A stretch of 62,000 nt of DNA from Zygnema cylindricum (taxonomy: Eukaryota > Streptophyta > Zygnematophyceae > Zygnematales > Zygnemataceae): contig JBBHKE010003208.1 in the NCBI GenBank assembly GCA_037447655.1, positions 1-62,000 on the forward strand. Reading direction: 5' to 3'. The position numbers were made by a program, and so were the translations under genes. Positions 1 through 9,543 of the stretch are shown here, in pieces; the first letter of the stretch is position 1; each line of letters opens with the position of its first letter. Under the pieces are notes generated by a model. The model was not told the DNA's origin. It was given only the letters and a program-made list of their open reading frames with translations, and did not search any database.

Positions 1-420
1 TCCGACGCCCTGGCTTTGTCCCTTTATTCCTTGGGATCAACTCGACACCTTCCACGTGTCAATCTATCAGATTTTTTGGCGTAAGCTGCCAAAAGAGCCA
101 TTTCGGGATGCCAACGCTCACTCTAGCCGTCCGCTCGTACTTTTTAATTCCAAGTCATCCGTTCGATTCCGGCGGCGCGCAGAATATTATTTTGAGTCCG
201 TTGTACTTTATGTCGGCCGTCCTTTTTCCGTTCCGTGTTCACCAGTTTGTGTGTAAATTCCGTACGTCGCCGTAAAAATATTTTGTTCAGTTAACCGGCG
301 AGCGTTTTTTGTGTTGCGTTGTCCGTAATAATTTTCAGTTCAATAGTTACGGAACAGATTCGTCTATTTGGCATGCCACGCTATATAATGTAAATAGTAT
401 AATACAGTATTTAATAAGGT
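1..420. repeat. Old dispersed repeat fragment
   Basis: No gene is recognised. The stretch around 50-180 (a CCACGTG-like box, then a GCCGTCCG box) resembles 16455-16560 and 41370-41470, so it is probably a fragment of the same interspersed repeat family. This rests on comparison by eye and is weak. Confidence 0.3.
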
Positions 421-445
421 AATATAGTATGCGTACTATATATTT

Positions 446-573
446 TTATTGTTATCGCCGATATGGAATTTGTTGGTCTCGGACCGATATATCGGTACCT
501 TTGACCGTTCGATAACTGATAACTATCGGTATCGGTGCTATCGCGATAATTTTTTTACCGATGCACAACACTA
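446..573. mobile_element. Truncated hAT-type MITE remnant
   Basis: The motifs TTGGTCTCGGACCGATATAT and ACCGATGCACAACACTA match the right half of the well-defined hAT MITE at 54897-55261, which has TTGGTCCCGG and a CCCGATACCCAACACTA end. The left terminal repeat is not recognisable, so this is a decayed or truncated copy. Confidence 0.4.
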
Positions 574-654
574 GAATATATACATGTATGATTATATACA
601 TTAGTATATGTATCCGTACAAAATATAAGAAATCGTACGCCGTCGCGAATTTAG

Positions 655-970
655 AATATCCGTACATGCAATACTAGTTTACGTGACAGACTAGTCCCGT
701 TTGTTTTAGTGCACGTTCCTATGCGTGCGCGTCTGATACAATTCATTTTTTGTAAATTTTCATTGAAAAGGTAAACTTATGTACAGTCTGACATCAACCG
801 TACACCACACTATTTAAATTTTATTGTACTTTAGGGCTAACGCTATTTTGTAAAGTACTTTAAATAACGTCAAGGAAAAATTAAAATCATGTATCCTATT
901 TGAAAAAAAAAATCAGAGTTTTAAGAACCCAAATTAGAGTTATTGACACTAATAACGATTCGCGGTGTAG
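655..970. repeat. Dispersed repeat, copy 1 (pair with 8729-9044)
   Basis: About 316 bp shared with 8729-9044. Both contain ATATCCGTACATG, CCTATGCGTGCGCGTCTGAT and TACACCACACTATTTA, and both end in GACACTAATAACGAT followed by GCGGTGTAG. That end is the same terminal motif as the mariner-like MITEs elsewhere in the window, so this is probably one half of a larger non-autonomous element. Confidence 0.6.
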
Positions 971-1739
971 TATGTGCTGTACAGTACAGAATATTATATA
1001 TTTTGATGTATATATATTTTTGTTTATTTATTTACTTTTTTAATACATTCTAAATTGTTGATTTTCATTCAATTTGTCTTATATGTGTTCTGATTTTCTT
1101 TCGAAATTTTTTAGTTGTCTACTTATCGTTAGTCTATTTATCATGCGATAATTTTTAATTCTCTACTTATCAATAGGTGTATATATATATATATATATAT
1201 ATATACTATTCTATATTTCATATAAATTAAAAGTTTGAGTTCTATGTAAAAAGGGAATTTGACATTTCATTCAATATATCCAATTTTTTATATCTAGGGT
1301 AGAATGCACAGGGCACAGCATTGTGAATCGGTGCTAATGGAAATAGAAAAAGAACAAGAAGAATATCTCATTATCACAAACGTAATGTTGAGACCATCAA
1401 AGTACAAGATATAATTGAGATGGAAAAATGTTGACTACCGTTAAAGGTTAGAGATGGAAAGCCTAAAAGGACTAAAAAACATTGCAAAAGCTAAGCAACA
1501 CTGAAAGTAAGGCAGTGGAAGCTATAAAAACTAAATAAATACAAAAGGACAACTATAAGAGCACAAAAAACCACCCTATACACAAACTAAAAAAAAAACA
1601 GTCGTGGGCACAAAACCGAAAACAAGTCCACACTAAAGGTTGAAATGACAAATATCATCAATGTGCGCCAGAGGTAAGTCTTTCAGTCTACGACCATTAT
1701 ATCTCCAAATCAAATGACATCAAGTTTTCGGTTGGGTCT
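971..1739. other. AT-rich stretch without recognised gene
   Basis: AT-rich intergenic DNA including a TA dinucleotide run near 1180-1205. Nothing coding is recognised. Confidence 0.5.
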
Positions 1740-1749
1740 TTTTGCCCCT

Positions 1750-2330
1750 AGTCACGTTTCTTTTAAGTCGTTGCATCGCAATCCACATCACCAACATGCA
1801 ATGTCGCAAGTGTAGAAACATGAGATTGAGCCTGACTAGTGAGAATTGTGTCACCTAATGTTCTTTCTACTATGTGTAAAAATACAAAATCCACGCAAGG
1901 ATTGCGTATACCCCTAGATTGGGAATGTGGCGAGAGTATATGCAACATCTCGTGTTTGATTGTGTATCTTGCTTCCTTACCGACTAAAGCAACTACATCC
2001 CGAACAATATCATGTGTTGCTGTAGGCTCCCCACCGTGTGAGCAACGGAAAAAGTAAACAATTTACTCTTCGTTAGACTGGCCAAAATTCAACGAGGCTT
2101 GCTTAAAAGCGAGGGTTGTGGCGAGCTGAGACGTAATCGAAGTGCAGAAGAAAACTGAGAAGAAGATTAGCAGAGTGAGTCAAAATTTGGAGTAAGAAAG
2201 AGCCAAGCCTCGACCCTTGACTCCAAACAAGAGCAAAGTTGAGCTCGTGCTTCAATCGTAGGAACCGCCTCATGAAGCTCGTTGAACATAGTGGGGGGCC
2301 GACTTGAAGAACCTCCTTGAGGTGGTGTCT
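1750..2330 (-). pseudogene. Probable retroelement ORF remnant
   Basis: Read on the minus strand with frame changes, the segment gives short peptides such as EAVPTIEARAQLCSCLE (near 2240-2300) and HDIVRDV followed about 50 residues later by ERTLGDTI (near 1830-2010). The spacing resembles the C-terminal part of non-LTR-type retroelement ORFs that end in a RT(L)xDV(V/I) block. Stops and frameshifts are frequent, so it is a relic if the reading is right. The assignment comes from remembered family patterns and is weak. Confidence 0.25.
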
Positions 2331-2649
2331 ACCGTTAAAACGTGGGCGTCACTCTTGTTTTGTTATGGCAGTGTGAATAACACTAATTTGAGCGCGCCTA
2401 AATTGACTTAAGCGTACAAAAATAATGCTAGGTAATGGCGTCGAGACAGAAAAGTGAGAGGTACTTTTATGTAAAAGCGCATGTTAGTAACAAAGTATGA
2501 GGAAAATCGGGCAAACGTTCTCACATGTTCAAAGACTATGTGAATATAAGCTAGCCTATACACCATGTATTGTGTATCCAAATTAGTGTTAGCTTTTATA
2601 AATTTATGTTATTTTTTTGTCGGCGTTAGGCTTTGAACCCCCAAAAAAG

Positions 2650-3040
2650 TTAGTTACACTAACAATTTATTTACACTAACACTTTCTTTACACTAACACT
2701 TTCTTTACACTAATAGTTTCTTTACACTAATAGTTTCTTTACACTAATAGTTTCTTTACACGTAATAATTTCTTTACACGTAATAATTCCTTTACACGTA
2801 ATAATTCCTTTACACGTAATAATTTCTTTTCACGTAATAATTTCTTTACACGTAATAATTTATTTTCACGCAATAATTTATTTTCACGTAATAATTTATT
2901 TTCATGTAATAATTTCTTTACACGTAATAATTTCTTTACACTAATACTTTTTTACACTAATATTTTTTTTACACTAATAGTTTCTTTACACAGATAATTT
3001 CTTTACACGGATAATTTCTTTACACTAATAAATTATTGTT
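2650..3040. repeat. 19-20 bp AT-rich minisatellite
   Basis: About 20 tandem units of the form TTTCTTTACAC(G)TAATAA. The array begins with an ACTAATA(G) variant, passes into ACGTAATAAT, and returns to ACTAATA. It is flanked by unrelated AT-rich DNA. Confidence 0.85.
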
Positions 3041-3455
3041 ACTAATGGCTATTCCGCGGAATGGCTATAAGTGTTAATAAATTATTAACATAAAAATAAA
3101 CCGACGCTTAGAAACAACATAACTCTTAAACCAGGAGGTTTCTATATCCACCCAACCTGCTATCTTGGACTACAGCCACTTGCTTGTTTCCTACACTAAA
3201 CCACGATAACACTAGTGAAGATTCCTCGTCAATTGGACAGCCTGCGAAATTGTTCTTATCTTTACGATTCCGACTACCCTGGCTGTTTAACATTAGCCGT
3301 GGAGCCTTATAAAAAGTATGATTGCTTTATCCAAAAATTGGTGCATACCAGATAATTATTGTGTGGGATAGGTGGCCGTGGAGCCTCATAAAAAGTTAAT
3401 TGCTTTATCCAGAAGTTGGTTGGTGCATATCATAGTAACCCTAAAAGACTAAGAA

Positions 3456-3529
3456 TGGCCTGTACAGGGATTGAACCTGTGACCTTGGCGTTATTAGCAC
3501 CACGCTCTAACCAGCTGAGCTAACAGGCC
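3456..3529 (-). tRNA. tRNA-Ile (anticodon AAU)
   Basis: Reverse-complement cloverleaf of 74 nt. The acceptor GGCCTGT pairs perfectly with ACAGGCC, and the discriminator is A. The D-arm is GCTC/GAGC. The anticodon stem TGGTG/CGCCA encloses the loop CTAATAA, so the anticodon is AAU. The T-arm ACAGG/CCTGT has loop TTCAATC. There is no intron and CCA is not encoded. The anticodon arm and variable loop (GTGGTGCTAATAACGCCAAG) look more like animal than flowering-plant tRNA-Ile. A second, near-identical gene lies at 6992-7065. Confidence 0.93.
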
Positions 3530-3807
3530 ACATGCCAAGGAAGTTCAGTTTGTTTAATTTTAACTTAAACGTCTTTATGAATTAAAGCCCTTTGGTTCCC
3601 ATAGACGAAATTGTACGTTTGCCAAAATTGTGGTGATGAAATGATTTTGGATAGTATATCATCTCGACTGAGATGCGGACGCGTGCATTATAACCAAGAT
3701 TTCCGGCTTGACTTGAAAATTATCCATTCATCGACGTGGATGGATGTATTATCAGACACGTGGCATCTAAAGACTCGAAGGACTACAGTACAAGCACAGT
3801 ATTGTAG

Positions 3808-4033
3808 TACGCCGTGTGTCGCTATTAGTGTAAAGGTTTTTTTCGCCACATAAATTTTGAATTTTCTTTCTCCGTGCCCAGATATTCAATCTTTGATTGA
3901 AGACCACCAATCGGAAGGTGAGAATCTTGTCTCTGAGCCACGACCGTCGGATTAGCAATCTATAAAGTATGCACGGAGAAAAGATGTTTTTAGTGTGTAA
4001 AAAAACATCATCGCTAATAGTGATAAAACTGTA
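3808..4033. mobile_element. Mariner-like MITE, decayed copy
   Basis: Starts at TACGCCGTGTGTCGCTATTAG and carries the family interior (TCTCCGTGC, ACCGTCGGATT, GTGCACGGAGAAAAGATG-like segments). The right inverted repeat is degraded. Same family as 4221-4445 and 30241-30453. Confidence 0.55.
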
Positions 4034-4220
4034 ACGTACTGTACTGCACTGTCTGTCTTGCAAAGTATTGAATTTGCTTCAATCCATTGTGCTTCGGTAT
4101 GCATCGTGTGATCGTGTCTCATATCGTAAAGTCTCGCTTTTCGTATCGCAAAGCTGTACCGCTTCGGCCAATACGCAATGCTGGATACGTGCATGTATCG
4201 TAACGGTTTTCTCTATACTG

Positions 4221-4445
4221 CACCGTGTAATCGTGTATCGCTATTAGTGTTAATAATTTTTTCGTCGCTTGAAACATATTTTCTCCGTGCACACACGTCG
4301 GATTGTTGATCTGACGGGTGCGATTGAAAGGTAAGATTCTCAGCTTCCGATTGGCTATCTAAAATTGGAAATCGAAAAAGTGTGTACGGAGAAAAGATGT
4401 TTTAAGCGGCGAAAAAGTATCAACACTAATAAGCGATACACGGTG
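4221..4445. mobile_element. Mariner-like MITE
   Basis: Terminal inverted repeats CACCGTGTAATCG...TCGCTATTAGTGTTAA and AACACTAATAAGCGATACACGGTG. On the right the end is followed by TA; on the left the TA has become TG. The interior has CTCCGTGCACACACGTCGGA and the mirrored TGTGTACGGAGAAAAGATG, so the element is nearly palindromic. TA targets and CACxG ends suggest Tc1/mariner-type mobilisation. No transposase. Confidence 0.65.
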
Positions 4446-4489
4446 TAGTATTCTGTATTCTGCATTCCTGTCACCGGAAGAAGACATGC

Positions 4490-4656
4490 GGACAAAACTG
4501 AAAGACAAAACCGAAAAACAAAACTGAAAAATAAAACTGAAAGACAAAACTGAAAAACAAAACTGAAAAGCAAAACTGAAAAACAAAACTGAAAAACAAA
4601 ACTGAAAAACAAAACTGAAAAACAAAATTGAAAGACAAAACTGGAATACAAAACTG
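4490..4656. repeat. 15 bp A-rich minisatellite
   Basis: About 11 tandem copies of a 15-mer of the form AAAACTGAAAAACAA, with A/G variation. It creates several false minus-strand ORFs rich in FQFCFSVLF. Confidence 0.9.
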
Positions 4657-4898
4657 CAGCGTATTACCAGTCAAGGGTAACCGTTTTACCAATAACTGCG
4701 ATGCGGAAAACTGTTGCATTTTATTTGGCCAAAAACGTAGGAGAGCCAGTCAACAAGTGTAAACCTAAAAAAAATTGTTGTGTAGTAAATTTCCACAAAA
4801 AAAAAATAAAAAAATTGTTGTGTGTAATTTCTTCCTGTAAATTTCCTATCACAATGATTACCATAGTAGCTAAAATTGTCAGTTATCCAACGACGTCC

Positions 4899-5163
4899 GA
4901 TGTATAGCGTGGTGACGAATAAATTTTTATCGCCGATATATTTTGAAATATAACTATAGCATTACTATGCGCTAATACTCTATAGTATATACTTTAGCAG
5001 ATCGGAAGATTGTCTAAAGAAATCTTGAAAATTCACGATATCGCGACAGTCGCTATATTTTGTTGTTGGTCTATTTGAACTATATACCTGTAAAATTTTG
5101 CAATATTGATGTATCGAGCCGATATATGATTATCGGTAAGAGATTGTCGATACACAATACTAG
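4899..5163. mobile_element. Possible decayed hAT MITE
   Basis: Repeated CGATATAT/ATATCG motifs and a right end TCGATACACAATACTAG like the hAT MITE end CGATACCCAACACTA at 55246-55261. The left end (TAGCGTGGTG) is only loosely similar, and no clear 8-bp target duplication was found. Confidence 0.3.
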
Positions 5164-5760
5164 CTAAATACCAGCAAAATAATAACCATCTTAACATAGG
5201 GTAACCATCCTAAAGAAAAAATATACTAGTACTAAAAATGATTGACAACTTATTGCACCAGTTCCTCAAAATGCACTTATAAGACATTTGTTGTCCCTAA
5301 AAAAATTTCACAACTAATTCCTGCAATTTCCACTAAAATGCACCCAATTTCATTAACAGGTTTCAATGATAAAAAATCACCATTATTCAACAACGACATT
5401 TACTTTCTTTTTTAGTTATTTCCACCCTTACTTATATTTCATTTGTTTTTTAAGCATCATTTTCGAAGGTTGTCCTATTGACACCCCAATTCAAACAAAA
5501 AACACCCTCAAGTTAACGAAAAATTGTATTGTCAAATTAGCGAACCTACGACATGAAAAAAAGAAAAAGTTTTAGAGGAAGACTAAGTGGATATGCGAGA
5601 ACAAATTTGTGGCGAGAGGAATGTTTTCCAAAGTTTTGGTGCACTTCAAGGTATTAGAGGATAAATACCTCTATAGCATTAGATGAAGAAAGGTCTCGTT
5701 TCATGATTTGTAATTATCGACTGATGATGGTGTTAAGATTCGTAGAATCGAGGCATAAAG
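5164..5760. other. AT-rich stretch without recognised gene
   Basis: No conserved coding signal and no clear repeat structure seen. One ORF (5366-5575) is low-complexity and not supported. Confidence 0.4.
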
Positions 5761-5774
5761 AGGCCGATCCCATT

Positions 5775-5882
5775 AATAAGGGAACGATGAGTCGACCAGG
5801 ATTTGAATTTGGGACCTTTCATATAAGATATGATTGTGTTAACCCTTGGGCCACCAACCCGGATATCGTTGTTGGTGAGTCC
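5775..5882 (-). repeat. tRNA-like sequence, possible SINE head
   Basis: The reverse complement contains an A-box-like GTGGCCCAAGGGTTAACAC and a B-box-like GGTCCCAAATTCAAATCCTGG at tRNA-like spacing. The arms do not fold into a clean cloverleaf. A tRNA-derived SINE or tRNA pseudogene is the likely origin; no SINE tail or target duplication was confirmed. Confidence 0.35.
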
Positions 5883-6640
5883 ATTTTATTACCTATTTTA
5901 GTGTGGGTGCACCCCACATTCGGGTATCGACCGTTACATTTTACGTACGTCAACAAATGGTGGTGAGAGACAAATAAAAAAGCCTCTGAAATCTTCATAC
6001 CCACCTTCTAAGATATCATGTAAACCTTAGTAAGAATCACATTTTCGAAAAATCACATTTTGGAGATGATAGAGATGTGGACAAGAACAACTGTAAGCAA
6101 CTATATTACTGAGGAGAGTGCGAATACATTAAGAAGTTTCACACCTCCGGTGGATAATACAAAATACGCGAGCTTTGAATGTGGGGGATGGGGAAAAACT
6201 TGAGGAGATGAATTGCAACGGAGGACCGAAGGCGAAAATCCCAAAATCGACAAGCAATAAAAATCTCACAAAAAGCAATTTTAGCACTTCAAATATGTGA
6301 ACGTTGAACGTTTTTTAGTTGTATTCTTATTTAACGGCAAGTTTTACCACGAAATAACGAGACTCATATTGTTTTAAAATACGCTACATTTGAGGAACGA
6401 TACCTGGCAAACGCAGTATGAGACAAAATGCAAAAGATGTTTGGTAACCATAAGATTAACTCCAACCAAGGTGTTGGGTGTCTAATAGAAACAACCACCT
6501 CGATAAAGAGAATGGGAATGTTAATGGAGTTTGATTGGCGTGGATGTTTGTGTTATTCGTTGGAGTTAGTCACTAGAGCAAAAAAGGCCATGAAAGCTTA
6601 TATGATTATTATGGGCCACCTTGATTTGTCGTCTTCTGAG
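5883..6640. other. Stretch without recognised gene
   Basis: No feature recognised. The ORF that begins at 6428 runs into the minisatellite at 6640 and owes much of its length to it. Confidence 0.35.
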
Positions 6641-6815
6641 GGAGAGGAAAGGGGGAGCGTGGGAGAGAAAAGGGGGAGCGAGGGAGAGGAAAGGGGGAGC
6701 GAAAGAGAGGAAAAGGGGAGCGAGGGAGAGGGAAGGGGGAGCGAGGGAGAGGGAAGGGGGAGCGAGGGAGAGGGAAGGGGGAGCGAGGGAGAGGGAAGGG
6801 GGAGCGAGGAAGTCG
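6640..6815. repeat. 24 bp GA-rich minisatellite
   Basis: Seven or so copies of a unit GAGGGAGAGGGAAGGGGGAG(CGAG) in tandem. Several frames stay open on both strands purely because the unit length is divisible by three. Confidence 0.9.
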
Positions 6816-6991
6816 AGAGAGGCAAGAGAAGGCAAAAAGGAAAGAAGGCGGGAGAGGAAACTGGAGATTGAGGGAGCGGAGGGACATAGGAACTGGTAAA
6901 ATGGGATTGCGGTGTGGAAATCCTTACCTTAACCTGATGTACTCAGCGACGTCTTAAGCAATTCTCCAAAAGGGATTTTAATCTAAGACCC

Positions 6992-7065
6992 TGGCCTGTA
7001 CAGGGATCGAACCTGTGACCTTGGCGTTATTAGCACCACGCTCTAACCAGCTGAGCTAACAGGCC
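6992..7065 (-). tRNA. tRNA-Ile (anticodon AAU), second copy
   Basis: 74-nt cloverleaf on the reverse strand, identical to the gene at 3456-3529 except in the T-loop (TTCGATC instead of TTCAATC). Perfect acceptor GGCCTGT/ACAGGCC; anticodon loop CTAATAA. No intron. TTCGATC is the usual T-loop form, so this copy is the more canonical one. Confidence 0.94.
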
Positions 7066-7433
7066 ATATTCCCCAGGGTTGAAATTAAGTTATAAATTAT
7101 ATTTTTCAAACACATTAAGTGTCCGAAGATTTACTGTGGAGTCTTCGCACGAACCCAAAATGTTAAATTGAACTTCCGTTCCCTGTACGGATGACTTACT
7201 GTACGGTGTGCATGCAGCCGGAGCCCGGCAAACAATAGTCGCACGGAATTCATATCATGCGGAACCTTCGCAAGGTATGACTTAATTCGACTAATGATGA
7301 TACAGTACACCGTCAATCGCTAATAGTGTAGAAAAGGTATTTGTGGAAAAAACAAATTGTGTTATCTACGCTATTTAGAGTTATAACTTAGGGAATTGCT
7401 AATCGCAGAGACGATTTTTGCTGCGCGCAGGTA

Positions 7434-7921
7434 CACCGTGAATCGCTATTAGCGTACATGACGCTAATTGGGGTACCCCTTTTTTTGGGGCAAATTCTCA
7501 AATAGAATAAAGTACGCTAAATGTTTCTGAACGTTATTTGAGGTACCCCGCTCAATACGGTTCATAACTGTAATTTAGTGCCATTTTAAATAGTGTGGTG
7601 TACGGACTTCCATATTTGTGTTATTCCGTACATTTTATATTTAAAAGTACAGAAAATATAATAATATAAAATTGCGTAAACATTTTCCGGCATACGCAGA
7701 TGTCAAAATAACGCGACGTCGTACGATTTGAACAATTTCGTACATCTACATGTTTTAGTGTGGACATATTATGTGCTGAAAACTTTTACAAAGCAGTTTA
7801 CAAATTAGAGTACATGATAAATTAGTATCATGGTGTACCCGAAAAAACACATTTTACCGTAAAGTACGCTAATTGTTTCATTACGCTACATTTTTTATTA
7901 CGCTAATAGCGATTCACGGTG
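7434..7921. mobile_element. Mariner-like MITE with nested material
   Basis: Inverted ends CACCGTGAATCGCTATTAGC and GCTAATAGCGATTCACGGTG, flanked by TA on both sides. The 488-bp interior is AT-rich with several GTACGCTA-type half-palindromes. No transposase ORF. Confidence 0.65.
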
Positions 7922-8030
7922 TAGTTGTCAGAAATTGTACATTTGAAGTACAATTTCGTACAAGTGACGTACCTTTAATTTCAGATCTGACGGTCAATCC
8001 GTCAAACAACTGTAGCTGGCGGAATATTGT

Positions 8031-8722
8031 ACCGGCGGTTAAAAAAGTGTCGCGCTTGCAAACGTCGACCGTCATTAAAAAAAACAATTCACACGGCCTG
8101 CGCAGGTTTACTGTAACCAAACTTCGGTAGCCACATATAAATATATTGGCTGCGCGCAGGTAGTTTATCACTTCACGTTAGCCGCAAAAATGAAGTCATC
8201 TCGTCGTCACGTCCACCGTGGACGTGATGACGTGTCATTTTAGTTTCATCGATGTTTATACGCGGGTAAGCTTTTTTATTTTGTACGAAGTTTATTTGGT
8301 TTCGTGCGAGTTTACACATGTTGTACGTCGTCCTTTAATATGTGTCCAAGTTCAATGTAACAGTTCGCGAGTTTGATTTCATTTTTGCGGTAAACTACAC
8401 CGCCAATCGTTATTAGCGTTGTGTACGCTAATTTCGTCTCGCTTTTTTTTTATTATCAAATATAATTATCCACACTATTTAAAAAACCTTTATCCCTAAT
8501 TAGAATAGACGATTTCTTCGAGAATTTTCAAATTCCCAATTAGCGTAAACCACGCTAATTATTCGTATACGCTAAAAAAATTTACACGCTAATAACGATT
8601 GGCGGTGTACCTGCGCGCAGCCATTTTATTTATATGTGGCTGCCGCAGTTTGGTTACAGTAAACCTGCGCAGGCCGTGTGAATTGTTTTTTTTTTATGAC
8701 GGTCGACGTTTGCAAACGTGAA
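8031..8722. repeat. Large imperfect palindrome
   Basis: The left arm (8031-8161) and the right arm (8609-8722) are inverted copies. Both carry TGCAAACGTCGACCGTCAT, CACACGGCCTGCGCAGGTTT, a TTACTGTAACCAAAC segment and GGCTGCGCGCAGG, in opposite orientation. The centre holds a separate MITE at 8398-8607, so this is an element within an element. Confidence 0.7.
8398..8607. mobile_element. Mariner-like MITE, nested
   Basis: Inverted ends CACCGCCAATCGTTATTAGC and GCTAATAACGATTGGCGGTG with TA on both flanks, 210 bp. Same subfamily (CACCGCCAATCG) as 48229-48768. It lies near the axis of the larger palindrome 8031-8722. Confidence 0.75.
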
Positions 8723-8728
8723 ATTTAA

Positions 8729-9044
8729 ATATCCGTACATGTAAGACTAATTTACGTGTCGGAACAATCCCGTTTTCTTAGCGCACGATCCTATGCGTGC
8801 GCGTCTGATTTAACTCATTTTTTGTAAATTTTTCACTTGAAAAGGTACATTTATGTACGGTCTGACATCAACCGTACACCACACTATTTAGATAATATTG
8901 TAATTCGTCCTTTACGCTATTTTATACGGTACCTTAATTAACGTCAAGGAAAAATTTAAATCATGTATCCTATTTGAGGAAAAAAATCAAAATTTTTAGA
9001 ACCCAAATTAGTGTCGTTGACACTAATAACGATGCGCGGTGTAG
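8729..9044. repeat. Dispersed repeat, copy 2 (pair with 655-970)
   Basis: Roughly 85-90 % similar by eye to 655-970 over 316 bp and in the same orientation. It ends in the same GACACTAATAACGAT...CGGTGTAG motif. Confidence 0.6.
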
Positions 9045-9543
9045 TTAGAGTACGGGTTTCCCATAAATGAAGCCGCTTAAGCCGGTGTTCACAAGTCGAC
9101 GGTAAAACATGTGAGAACAGGTTCGCGAGATTTTTTTGTCGTCTATTGGCTATTGCTATGAATCAAATCTGAGCGTGACGGCAGTGACTTTCCGTGTCGA
9201 GCCCGTTATGTGCCGCTATATTTGTACTTTTCTTTGAAATATCGCCATATCGGGCAGTTTCCGTACGGACTGACACATTTCGTGCATTACACTTCATTCT
9301 TCGTCCATAATTTAATAATTTTGAATACTCGGCTGTCTGAATTAAAAAAAATAGAATAACGTACGATATGAAGCTGTACGAACTTGTGACCGAATCCCTG
9401 ACCAAATCTTAGATCGAATTTCACAGCGAATCTGCAACCTAAGCCTCCGAATTTTCCATTTTAAACCTAAATTTTACTGTTTTACTGTCAATATTGACGG
9501 TAGGTCTTCCGAAAGCTTTTTCAATGTTCATATAGAAATAAAC

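Noticed and set aside
4355-4719. FQFCFSVLF repeat proteins on the minus strand
   Set aside because: 15-bp A-rich minisatellite read in three frames.
6428-6899. 147-codon ORF with GSEGEGRG repeats
   Set aside because: Most of its length is a 24-bp minisatellite open on both strands; the upstream part has no recognisable motif.
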